A stretch of 14,600 bases of DNA. Origin: Chthoniobacterales bacterium (lineage in GTDB: Bacteria; Verrucomicrobiota; Verrucomicrobiia; Chthoniobacterales; UBA6821). The translations under genes were made by a program, and so were the position numbers. A model generated the notes under the pieces. The model ran no database searches and was not told the origin of the DNA. It saw only the letters and a program-made list of their open reading frames with translations. Below, in pieces: positions 7,799-14,600 of the stretch. Position 1 is the first letter of the stretch. Each line of letters opens with the position of its first letter. Location of the stretch: NCBI GenBank assembly GCA_021733705.1, contig JAIPKF010000020.1, forward strand, positions 1 to 14,600, read 5' to 3'.

Positions 7799-10474
7799 GT
7801 GAGCATTTCATCTTTGTTATATAAAGTTTTCCCTCGGATATCGATTCTTAAGGTGAATGTTACTGGAGCAGCTCCTTCCGAGTATGAAAAAAAATTTACT
7901 CATCTCTGCTCAGTGCCTTTAGAGGAGGCTTTCGAGTCGTTTCAAACCTCAGAGCAGGGGCTTGCCAATGAACAGGCTGATAAAAACCTTTCCCAATATG
8001 GTCCTAACGATATTGGTAAAAAAGAAAAAGAGAGTTTTTTTCATGAAATTCTTACACGTTGTAAAAATCCATTGCTGATTCAGCTTTTGGTCATTTGTAT
8101 TATTTCAATTCTTATGGGAGATCCTGAATCCGCAACGGTTGTCGGGTTTATGATTATTCTGAGTATCGGCTTTGCTTATTTTCAAGAACATCGTACGAGC
8201 AAGGCTGTTGAGAAGTTGCGAGCTATGGTACAGACAAATTGCCATGTATTGCGTCATGGAAAAGAAGTAGAGATTCCAATGTCTGAAATCGTTCCTGGTG
8301 ATGTTGTTTTTCTTCAGGCTGGTTCACTGATTGCTGCAGATATGCGTCTCATGAGTGCCAAGGATTTTTTTGTAAGCCAATCTTCACTTACTGGCGAATC
8401 AATGCCTATTGAAAAAACAGTCTGCTGGACAAGTCCTAATAGTGCAACTCAACGATCAGCACTAGAACTCACCAATGCTATTTTTCAAGGTAGCAATGTT
8501 ATTAGTGGGAGTGCTAAGGCACTGGTGATTAATACGGGTATTGAAACATATTTTGGAGTCATCAGTCAAAAGCTTGCAAGTAAACCTGTGCTCACAAGCT
8601 TTGATCGCGGTATCACGGGTTTCACCTGGTTAATGATCCGTTTTATGATTGTTATGGTGAGTGTCGTTTTTCTTATTATCGGAGTAAGAAATCATAATTG
8701 GGCAGAAGCTTTACTCTTTGGGCTTTCTATAGCAGTGGGACTGACTCCAGAGATGCTTCCCATGATCGTTACAGTCAATCTTGCCAAAGGGGCTATGGCT
8801 ATGTCCAAAAAGAAAGTCATTGTAAAGCGCCTGAATGCTATCCAAAACTTTGGAGCTATTAATATTCTTTGTACTGATAAAACCGGAACACTTACCCAAG
8901 ATCGTGTTATCCTTGAAAAAAGTGTCGATGTCACGAATCGCGATAGTGACGATGTTCTTCGCTATGCCTACATGAATAGCTACTATCAGACTGGGATGCG
9001 CAATTTACTGGATGCATCGGTCCTTTCGCATACAGATCTCGATGTTGATCGTGACTGTAAAAAAGTCGATGAGATCCCTTTTGATTTTCAACGTAAACGC
9101 ATGTCCGTAGTGGTCGATTATGAAGGAGATCATGTCTTAGTTTGTAAGGGTTCCGTGGAAGATATCTATAAAGTCTGCACGCATTATCAAGTCGACGATG
9201 AAATCTATATGATGATTGACCTCATTAAAAATGATTTGCTTGAAGAGTATGAAAAACTAAGTCGAGATGGCTACCGTGTACTTGGAATTGCGTACCGAGA
9301 TTTCCCTCAAAACAAAACAACTTTTTCTGTAGCTGATGAGAATGAATTGACCCTACTGGGTTATATTGCCTTTCTCGATCCTCCTAAAGAATCTGCCTAT
9401 AAAGCAATCGCCTCTCTCAAATCGTATGGAGTTTCTACTAAAATTCTTACTGGTGATAATGCAATTGTGACACGAAAAATATGTAAAGATGTCGGCCTCG
9501 AGGTGGATGAAGTTATTACGGGAGATCAAATTTTATCTCTCAACGAAGAAGAATTAGGGACGCTTGCTGAAAAAAATAATGTCTTTGCTCGTCTTACTCC
9601 ATCTCAAAAAGAACAAATCATTCTTGCACTGCAGAAGAAAGGTCACGTCGTCGGCTACATGGGGGATGGCATCAATGATGCTCTTTCAATGCGAGTCGCA
9701 GATGTCGGTATTTCAGTAGATACTGCTGTTGATGTCGCCAAAGAATCAGCAGATATCATCTTGCTTGAGAAGAGTCTTATGGTCCTAGAAGATGGCATTT
9801 TAGAGGGACGCAAGGTCTTCGGTAATATTTTAAAGTATATTCGCATGGGGGCTAGTTCCAATTTTGGCAATATGTTTAGTATGGTTGGAAGCTCTTGTTT
9901 TTTGCCCTTTCTTCCGATGGCTCCAATTCAAGTACTGGTAAATAATTTACTTTATGATACCTCACAAATTGGTATTCCCTCCGATCATGTCGATCCTGAA
10001 TATTTGCTAAAACCTCGTAAATGGAATATCGGCAATATAGGTCGTTATATGGCTTTCATTGGGCCTCTCAGTTCTATATTTGACTATGCCACTTTTTTTC
10101 TGATGCTCTATTTTTTCCGATGTCATCTTTTTAGTGCTTCGGGAACAACTCCCGAGATGAAGTCCTATTACGAAAAACTTTTTCATACAGGATGGTTTGT
10201 GGAATCGATCATCACGCAGACATTAATTGTTCATATTATCCGTACTGCTAAGATTCCTTTTATACAAAGCATTGCTAGCCCTTTTCTACTACTAATGACC
10301 TTTCTTATTATGGTCATTGGAGGAGTGCTTCCTTACACGTCGATGGGGACTTATTTCGAGATGGTGCCTCTTCCTGCTATTTATTGGGCTTGGATTACAG
10401 GATTCGTTCTTTGCTATGCCATCATTACTCATAAGGTTAATGTTTGGTGTCTTCATCGGTTTGGAATTAATTAG
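7799..10474 (+). CDS. mgtA: Magnesium-transporting P-type ATPase (MgtA/MgtB-like, type IIIB)
   Basis: This is a P-type ATPase of the Mg2+-importing IIIB class, in the inner membrane. The product is 891 aa against 898 for E. coli MgtA. In order it has an N-terminal cation-ATPase domain (about residues 35-110), the actuator with TGES at 198-201, a TM4 motif GLTPEMLPMIV, the phosphorylation motif DKTGT with catalytic D360, TGDN at 551-554 and the hinge GDGIND at 622-627. The C-terminal membrane domain contains FIGPLSSIFDYATFFLMLY, the segment that marks MgtA/MgtB rather than Ca2+ or H+ pumps. The start is GTG 7799, without a Shine-Dalgarno motif. It is co-directional with nuoN at 111 bp, with a hairpin between, so independent transcription is likely. 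The stop TAG (10472-10474) lies 12 bp before a MITE-like element. Substrate is inferred from the family. Confidence 0.92.
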   Translation: MSISSLLYKVFPRISILKVNVTGAAPSEYEKKFTHLCSVPLEEAFESFQTSEQGLANEQADKNLSQYGPNDIGKKEKESFFHEILTRCKNPLLIQLLVICIISILMGDPESATVVGFMIILSIGFAYFQEHRTSKAVEKLRAMVQTNCHVLRHGKEVEIPMSEIVPGDVVFLQAGSLIAADMRLMSAKDFFVSQSSLTGESMPIEKTVCWTSPNSATQRSALELTNAIFQGSNVISGSAKALVINTGIETYFGVISQKLASKPVLTSFDRGITGFTWLMIRFMIVMVSVVFLIIGVRNHNWAEALLFGLSIAVGLTPEMLPMIVTVNLAKGAMAMSKKKVIVKRLNAIQNFGAINILCTDKTGTLTQDRVILEKSVDVTNRDSDDVLRYAYMNSYYQTGMRNLLDASVLSHTDLDVDRDCKKVDEIPFDFQRKRMSVVVDYEGDHVLVCKGSVEDIYKVCTHYQVDDEIYMMIDLIKNDLLEEYEKLSRDGYRVLGIAYRDFPQNKTTFSVADENELTLLGYIAFLDPPKESAYKAIASLKSYGVSTKILTGDNAIVTRKICKDVGLEVDEVITGDQILSLNEEELGTLAEKNNVFARLTPSQKEQIILALQKKGHVVGYMGDGINDALSMRVADVGISVDTAVDVAKESADIILLEKSLMVLEDGILEGRKVFGNILKYIRMGASSNFGNMFSMVGSSCFLPFLPMAPIQVLVNNLLYDTSQIGIPSDHVDPEYLLKPRKWNIGNIGRYMAFIGPLSSIFDYATFFLMLYFFRCHLFSASGTTPEMKSYYEKLFHTGWFVESIITQTLIVHIIRTAKIPFIQSIASPFLLLMTFLIMVIGGVLPYTSMGTYFEMVPLPAIYWAWITGFVLCYAIITHKVNVWCLHRFGIN

Positions 10475-10486
10475 AGCTTCTTAAAA

Positions 10487-10591
10487 TTAACTCGGATATT
10501 TCATACTGCCCGAGGAGCAATTCGAAGCTGACGCAGTATCCATAAGGTGTTCGCAAACCGCAGCAGAACCGGTATGAAATATCCGGGCTAA
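10487..10591 (-). mobile_element. MITE-like element 1 (TTAA target, short version)
   Basis: Non-coding 105-bp element between the convergent genes mgtA and dinG. The left end is TTAA-CTCGGATATTTCATAC (10487-10506); the right end, read on the minus strand, is TTAG-CCCGGATATTTCATAC (10591-10572). The two arms agree at 18 of 20 positions. The outermost four bases look like a duplicated TTAA target site, now TTAA on the left and CTAA on the right. The core includes ATGGATACTGCGTCAG on the minus strand (10543-10528), matching element 2 at 14 of 16 positions, so this copy is inverted relative to element 2. The right target copy overlaps the dinG stop codon. There is no coding capacity, so mobility would need a transposase supplied in trans. 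The CCCGG ends and TTAA target recall piggyBac/IS1380-type transposons; this family link is inference. Confidence 0.8.
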
Positions 10592-12594
10592 ATAACCTCT
10601 ACCGGACAGTCTGGAAGAGCCTTTAAAAAAGCTTTTCCATACGGTTTGTGAATCACACGGCTATCAAGAATGACAATTGAACCACGATCTTGCTTGTTAC
10701 GGATCAATCGGCCCACCCCTTGGCGTAATTTAAGAATAGCCTCAGGCAACGAATAATCACGAAAGCCATCGCCACCAGTAGCCACAATCTGTTCAAAACG
10801 TGCCTCTGTGAGAGGATGATCAGGGGTTGCAAAAGGAAGTCGTGTGATCATAACGTTGGAAAGTGCTTCTCCTGGAATATCGACTCCTGTCCAAAAGCTG
10901 TCTGTACCGAAGAGTACACACGGTTTTCCAGAGCGAAATTCCTCAAGCATTCGGGAACGAGAAAGACCACTTCCTTGAACAAGAAGACTCCATTTTTTCT
11001 TTTCAAAAAAAGGTTTTATTGCGGAAGCAATATTTTGCATGCTTCGATAGCTGGTAAAGAGGACAAAGGTTCGTGCATCGCTCTGTTCGGTAAAATGGAT
11101 AATCCACTTTTTTAATGCCTCCTCATAATTTGGATGACGCGGTTCTGGCATTTGACCCACAAGATGAAGCCGCATCTGTTTTTGATAATCAAAAGGAGAA
11201 CCAAGCTCTAGAGACTCTACTTCTAAGGCTCCAATACGAGAGCGGAAATAGTGAAGCTGAGGGGCTCCCGTTGAAAGTGTAGCGCTGGTAAGGATCGCAC
11301 TTGTTTTTTTTTCAAAGAGATATTTTTCAAGATGCCCTCCCATATCGATAGGGGCTGCACGTAGTGTACAGGAGGGTATCACGCGTCCACTTTTTTCAAT
11401 CCAATAGACATGTTCCCGTTGATGATGCTCTAAAAAAGAGAGAAGATCTTCACTGCTTTGAGAGAGCTGCTTGGCAATATCGCTCAGTTCCGCTTGGAGC
11501 GGTTCATCCAGAGGAGCTGCAATGATTTCAATCAAAACCTCAAGACGATTTAAGTGCTCTACGAGCTTTTGTTTGTTTTTTAAAAATTCTAACTGTTCTG
11601 GGTCACGAATACGAAACTCTCGTCCTTGTTTAAAGTCACATTTAGAAATAAGTGTTTCAAAAAAAAGATCACTCTCCTCTAGAAGTTCTGTAGTAGCTGT
11701 GATTGCCTTGGTAGCCTTGAGCTGCTGAAAAATTCCTTTGCGCGTTCTTGGATGATAGAGGCGATGGAGTAATTGCTTGAGTCCATATTGAGAAACCGTA
11801 ATTCCAAAGTGATGAGAGGCGATTGTTTCAATTGTGTGAGCTTCATCGAGGATGACAAAATCATGGGGGAAAAGGTATCCCGTCTCTGTTTCGCTGGGGT
11901 CCTCTAATAAGGTAAAGAAAAGAGTATGGTTGAGGATTAAAACATCTGAAGCAAGAGCACGTCGTCGTGCTGCTTGATAAAAACAGCGTGGATCTTTTCC
12001 ACACGTTTTTGGTGAACAGAGAGAACGATCACTGCAAACTTGAGCCCAGACTTGAGGATCAGGCTCTGGGGAGAGAGAACTTAGCGTTCCATCACGTGTT
12101 GTCTCACTCCAAAGGCGTATCCTTTCTAATTCGGGCAAGACATCACCAGCAAAAAGATCATGCGCATAATGCAGGGCACGATTGAAACGTGCAGGACAAA
12201 AATAATTTTGACGTCCTTTGAGTAGAACAGCCTCAAAAGGGATCCCAAGAATTTTTTGAAGAAGGGGGAGATCTTTATAAAGTAGCTGTTCTTGAAGAGT
12301 GATGGTATGGGTACAAATAATGGCTTTACGTCTCGAGGTCACAGCATAGAGCACCGCTGGAATCAAATAGGCAAGGGACTTTCCAACGCCAGTTCCAGCT
12401 TCCACAACAAGATGCGTCTCCTCCTCAAGAGCTTTGGCAATCGCTTTGGCCATTTGAAACTGCTCTGGTCGTGTTTCAAATCCAGAAATAGCAGAGAGCA
12501 CACCCTCCTCTCCAAAGATTGCTGACACTTGATCTACAAGCGACCCCTCTTTGGAAACTCTCTCTTGCAAATCTTTTTTTTTACTATCGTTCAT
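10588..12594 (-). CDS. dinG: DinG/YoaA-type ATP-dependent DNA helicase (XPD-like, Fe-S)
   Basis: This is a superfamily 2 helicase of the XPD/DinG group, which unwinds 5'-tailed DNA and DNA-RNA hybrids in replication and repair. The product is 668 aa, close to the YoaA/DinG length, with no N-terminal exonuclease domain. Visible motifs are a Q-motif-like GFETRPEQ (38-45), Walker A AGTGVGKS (66-73), the Walker B box DEAH (250-253) and motif VI QGVGRLIR (625-632). The Fe-S cluster cysteines are C133, C193, C198 and C204; the 5- and 6-residue spacings of the last three match E. coli DinG C194/C199/C205, and an extra C187 is present. The start ATG is at 12594-12592, with no Shine-Dalgarno motif. 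The stop TAG (10590-10588) falls inside the terminal repeat of MITE-like element 1. It lies 134 bp after lptG on the same strand, so co-transcription is possible. Confidence 0.93.
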   Translation of the reverse strand: MNDSKKKDLQERVSKEGSLVDQVSAIFGEEGVLSAISGFETRPEQFQMAKAIAKALEEETHLVVEAGTGVGKSLAYLIPAVLYAVTSRRKAIICTHTITLQEQLLYKDLPLLQKILGIPFEAVLLKGRQNYFCPARFNRALHYAHDLFAGDVLPELERIRLWSETTRDGTLSSLSPEPDPQVWAQVCSDRSLCSPKTCGKDPRCFYQAARRRALASDVLILNHTLFFTLLEDPSETETGYLFPHDFVILDEAHTIETIASHHFGITVSQYGLKQLLHRLYHPRTRKGIFQQLKATKAITATTELLEESDLFFETLISKCDFKQGREFRIRDPEQLEFLKNKQKLVEHLNRLEVLIEIIAAPLDEPLQAELSDIAKQLSQSSEDLLSFLEHHQREHVYWIEKSGRVIPSCTLRAAPIDMGGHLEKYLFEKKTSAILTSATLSTGAPQLHYFRSRIGALEVESLELGSPFDYQKQMRLHLVGQMPEPRHPNYEEALKKWIIHFTEQSDARTFVLFTSYRSMQNIASAIKPFFEKKKWSLLVQGSGLSRSRMLEEFRSGKPCVLFGTDSFWTGVDIPGEALSNVMITRLPFATPDHPLTEARFEQIVATGGDGFRDYSLPEAILKLRQGVGRLIRNKQDRGSIVILDSRVIHKPYGKAFLKALPDCPVEVI

Positions 12595-12676
12595 GGAGGA
12601 AGAATCTATCTTGAAGGTCTCTAAAAGTCATCAAAGTCTATTTGTAATAGGACAAAGTGGAACTTCATTCCCATCA

Positions 12677-12694
12677 AAGATGAAACTTCATCTT
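12677..12694 (-). terminator. Small hairpin between lptG and dinG
   Basis: A perfect 8-bp inverted repeat AAGATGAA-AC-TTCATCTT lies in the 134-bp gap between lptG and dinG. On the minus strand only three T residues follow it, so it is at best a weak terminator or attenuator between the two genes. It could also be chance in AT-rich DNA. Confidence 0.2.
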
Positions 12695-12728
12695 CTTTTC
12701 AATTTTCTAAGAATGGAAAGGATAGATA

Positions 12729-13853
12729 TTACTTCGGCCATTGAAATCGTGGCAGCTCTCTACCTGTTGCCTTGATCCAGATCAAATAAATTCCAATTCC
12801 TGCAAAAACAATATTTGGTCCCCAGGCTGCCATCCATGCAGAGCAGCAATCTCCTTTACCTAAGGCTAAAAAGAGATTGCTTGAAAAAAGAAGTGCTGCA
12901 AAAAGACCTACTGCAATGGCGACACCACTTAAAATACTCCGCCTAGAATAAATAACTCCCAAAGGAGCAGCCAAAAGTATCACAATAAAACAGATCCAGG
13001 GAAGTGCCCAGCGATAGTCGAGATGGGTAACAAAAGGAGCAAGACGCGCTTTTGGAAAGTCGCTGTTGTTATGCAGGTATGTTCTGAGTTCCGGAACACC
13101 AAGCATATCTGGATTCATGCTAGAACTTGCAATGCGCCAAGGAGATTCACTCCAATCACTGATCTCTTGTTTTTCACAAAAATCAAATGTGAGGACATTA
13201 CCAATAGGATTCACGATGACATGATGGAGTTGTAGAAAGGTCCATGTGTGCGTGCTAGGATTAAAGTTAGCATCAACGACGTACCATTTTTCAATAATGT
13301 TTCCCTCTTTGTCTTGTTGAATAATTTGAATTTGATGAGCTGATTGGTTTTTTAAATCGAGTGTCTGCAAGTACCAGGTACGATTATCAAGACGATTTCG
13401 AAAAAGATGATTTTGAATCAATTTATTGATTTTCTTTCCGTTCTTAATTTCATCCATAAGCTGATTTTTAATCGCTTCGGCTTGAGGTGCCTTTTCATAG
13501 TTAAAATAGCTACTAATAATTACTAGGAGTAGTCCTACTAAAAAAAATGGGAAAAAAATGCGATAAAGGCTTCGGCCACTACACAACATCGAAATGATTT
13601 CATTGCTACGTGACATTTGTGTCATGGAGTAGAGAAGTGCTAATAACGTGCCAACCGGAATACTTTGTACGATCACGTTGGGAATCTGAGTTGAATAAAA
13701 ATAGATGAGTGTTCTCAGTGTAATATGACCCTGCACAAAATCTGGAAGATTCGTGCTAAGATTCCAAACAAGCCAGATTGCTATAAATCCAACAATGCAA
13801 TAAAGAAAAGGAACTGCAAATTTCTTAAGAACGTATTGATCGAGAAGGAACAT
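12729..13853 (-). CDS. lptG: LptF/LptG-family permease (YjgP/YjgQ family), lipopolysaccharide export
   Basis: LptF and LptG are the inner-membrane permeases that, with the LptB ATPase, extract lipopolysaccharide from the membrane and pass it to the periplasmic Lpt bridge. The 374-aa product has the family layout: an N-terminal amphipathic start (MFLLDQYVLKKFAVPFLY) leading into TM1, two further helices (about residues 53-75 and 95-117), a periplasmic domain (about 120-275) and three C-terminal helices ending in IGIYLIWIK. The characteristic motif SMTQMSRSNEIISMLCSGRSLYRI (about 75-98) is the cytoplasmic loop that contacts LptB. LptF and LptG cannot be told apart reliably by eye, so the symbol is provisional. 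The start ATG is at 13853-13851, after a pyrimidine-rich leader with no Shine-Dalgarno motif. dinG follows downstream. An LPS-type outer membrane is implied. Confidence 0.85.
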   Translation of the reverse strand: MFLLDQYVLKKFAVPFLYCIVGFIAIWLVWNLSTNLPDFVQGHITLRTLIYFYSTQIPNVIVQSIPVGTLLALLYSMTQMSRSNEIISMLCSGRSLYRIFFPFFLVGLLLVIISSYFNYEKAPQAEAIKNQLMDEIKNGKKINKLIQNHLFRNRLDNRTWYLQTLDLKNQSAHQIQIIQQDKEGNIIEKWYVVDANFNPSTHTWTFLQLHHVIVNPIGNVLTFDFCEKQEISDWSESPWRIASSSMNPDMLGVPELRTYLHNNSDFPKARLAPFVTHLDYRWALPWICFIVILLAAPLGVIYSRRSILSGVAIAVGLFAALLFSSNLFLALGKGDCCSAWMAAWGPNIVFAGIGIYLIWIKATGRELPRFQWPK

Positions 13854-13962
13854 GTGAAGGGTAGAATAGAGTGTAATGAGTCAAAGACCAATTTTTAAGT
13901 CTTATTTTTTATAAAAAAATTCTGATGGCATTCACATAAGTAAAAATGAATCTTACGCAGAT

Positions 13963-14149
13963 TTAACCCGGATATTTCACACTAATCACCTGCGGAGGCC
14001 GGGAAGCCAGATGGATGCTGCGTTAGACTCTCATTTTGATTTGGACAGTATGTACACATACAGCCCTGCATCACAATCCTTCGCCCGCCTTGTACTAATA
14101 AGCTTTGCACGGCGCCTCATGACGATTCAGTATGAAATATCCGGGTTAA
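13963..14149 (+). mobile_element. MITE-like element 2 (TTAA target, long version)
   Basis: Non-coding 187-bp element in the divergent gap. The left end TTAACCCGGATATTTCA (13963-13979) is an exact inverted match of the right end TGAAATATCCGGGTTAA (14133-14149); the match extends to 20 of 21 positions. Perfect TTAA copies at 13963-13966 and 14146-14149 look like the target-site duplication, leaving a 179-bp body beginning CCCGG and ending CCGGG. The core contains CTGCGG near base 30 and ATGGATGCTGCGTTAG (14011-14026), both shared in order with element 1, and about 80 bp that element 1 lacks (including a near-palindrome TATGTACACATA). The core looks richer in G and C than the flanks. No open frame could encode a transposase. 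The intact duplication and ends suggest a more recent insertion than element 1. Confidence 0.85.
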
Positions 14150-14224
14150 GTTAAGAATGATAGAAGTGCTGAGACTTTTCTTAGGGCAAGGGCGGAGAAT
14201 GAGACGCTATCTCAAAATAACGGA

Positions 14225-14252
14225 TTGAAAGCCCTGCAGCACTTTTGCTAAT
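14225..14252 (+). promoter_or_regulatory. Weak sigma-70-like promoter candidate for the secreted-protein gene
   Basis: TTGAAA (14225-14230) is followed after 16 bp by GCTAAT (14247-14252), the only reasonable -35/-10 pair I see upstream of the ATG at 14303. It would give a leader of roughly 45 nt. The -10 box matches TATAAT at four of six positions, so this is a weak call made by eye. Confidence 0.25.
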
Positions 14253-14302
14253 CTCCTTCTTCACAAAATCTCAGTACCTCCATGTAGTGAGATCCCCCCT
14301 CC

Positions 14303-14600
14303 ATGAAAGTTCTTCTCACTATTGTCATTCCTACTCTCTTTTTTCTAAGTAGCAGACTGCTCTTAGCCGTAGAAAGACCAGGAGAGACCTCTTCCCCAAG
14401 AGCCATCACATCCCAAGAGTATTGCTCCTTCCTGAATGCCTCTCAAAGGCAAGAGAGTGAAATCCTCGATCTCTATGATGAAAAAATGTCCGAGGGCCGC
14501 ACGGCTTCTATTCTTCGTCTTGGGAGCCCAGGGAGCTATGAATATCAACCTGCCCCTCTAGCATCAAGCCCCACCGAGGAGGCTTCTCTCTCCTTTTTAA
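14303..14600 (+). CDS. Secreted protein, possibly SUMF1/formylglycine-generating-enzyme-like domain (3'-truncated by window edge)
   Basis: An ATG at 14303 opens a frame that runs to the end of the window (99 full codons, no stop). Residues 1-22 form a clear signal peptide: MK, a hydrophobic core, then LLLA before VERPG, so export from the cytoplasm is likely. After a Ser/Pro-rich linker, residues about 35-81 read ITSQEYCSFLN...DLYDEKM...ILRLGSPGSYEYQ. This resembles the N-terminal part of SUMF1/EgtB/PvdO-type domains found in many PVC secreted proteins (pattern: EYCxFLNAV, LYDxxM, IxRxGxxGxYxY). The catalytic part, if present, lies beyond the window, so activity cannot be judged. The leader just before the ATG is C-rich with no Shine-Dalgarno motif. 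It is divergent from lptG with element 2 between them. The signal peptide is fairly certain; the domain call is moderate. Confidence 0.6.
   Translation, partial: MKVLLTIVIPTLFFLSSRLLLAVERPGETSSPRAITSQEYCSFLNASQRQESEILDLYDEKMSEGRTASILRLGSPGSYEYQPAPLASSPTEEASLSFL

Larger units (their letters stand above)
13854..14302. other. Divergent intergenic region between lptG and the secreted-protein gene
   Basis: This 449-bp gap separates two divergently transcribed genes. From the left it holds an AT-rich lptG leader, including a T6-ATA-rich palindromic tract near 13905-13918, then MITE-like element 2 (13963-14149), then about 150 bp with a weak promoter candidate for the rightward gene. I find no coding frame, tRNA or other RNA gene in it. 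Confidence 0.7.

Noticed and set aside
8692..8934. Antisense open frame inside mgtA opposite the phosphorylation-site region
   Set aside because: The forward strand encodes conserved P-type ATPase motifs here; the reverse frame has no family character.
10487..10591. Element 1 as an ordinary intrinsic terminator
   Set aside because: The stem is long but the loop is about 65 nt and no T tract follows either arm; similarity to element 2 shows it is a dispersed repeat, though a terminator role is not excluded.
12551..12775. Plus-strand open frame spanning the dinG-lptG gap
   Set aside because: It overlaps the ends of both minus-strand genes, lacks recognisable features, and its translation shows no domain or signal peptide.
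13963..14149. Element 2 as a structured RNA gene, tRNA-like element or CRISPR unit
   Set aside because: Terminal inverted repeats with TTAA copies and a second related copy fit a transposable element better; there is no cloverleaf and no spaced direct-repeat array.
14363..14548. Antisense open frame opposite the last gene
   Set aside because: The plus strand has a convincing signal peptide and a family-like pattern over the same bases.

Overview
This window is a stretch of bacterial chromosome, moderately AT-rich, made mostly of housekeeping genes. It holds the distal half of a respiratory complex I (nuo) operon, a magnesium-type P-type ATPase, a DinG-type helicase and an LptF/LptG-type permease, and it ends inside a secreted protein gene. 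The LptG-like protein, the style of NuoM and NuoH, and a start that resembles SUMF/formylglycine-generating-enzyme proteins suggest the PVC superphylum, most likely Verrucomicrobiota and less likely an environmental chlamydia. That assignment is inferred from remembered protein styles, not from a search.

Layout. Positions 2-7687 (+) carry nuoH (5' end outside the window), nuoI, nuoJ, nuoK, nuoL, nuoM and nuoN in canonical order. They form the membrane arm of NADH:quinone oxidoreductase plus the NuoI Fe-S subunit. nuoA-G should lie to the left of the window. The genes are separated by 78-214 bp gaps instead of being tightly packed. A hairpin-bearing leader (7701-7759) separates nuoN from mgtA (7799-10474, +). 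dinG (10588-12594, -) converges on mgtA, with lptG (12729-13853, -) upstream of dinG on the same strand. The 449-bp gap 13854-14302 divides lptG from a divergent, truncated gene for a signal-peptide protein (14303 to the window end, +).

The most notable non-gene signal is a pair of short non-coding elements, 10487-10591 and 13963-14149. They have matching terminal inverted repeats (TTAA-CCCGGATATTTCA...TGAAATATCCGGG-TTAA) and a related core, and they lie in opposite orientations. They look like MITEs (miniature inverted-repeat elements) of a TTAA-targeting transposon. One sits so that its right-hand target-site copy supplies the dinG stop codon.

A second general feature is that none of the gene starts visible in the window has a convincing Shine-Dalgarno sequence; most follow pyrimidine-rich leaders. 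NuoM lacks the TM7 lysine expected of proton-pumping antiporter-like subunits, and NuoJ lacks the usual TM3 tyrosine. Apart from the MITE pair I see no clear candidate for a new multi-gene system.
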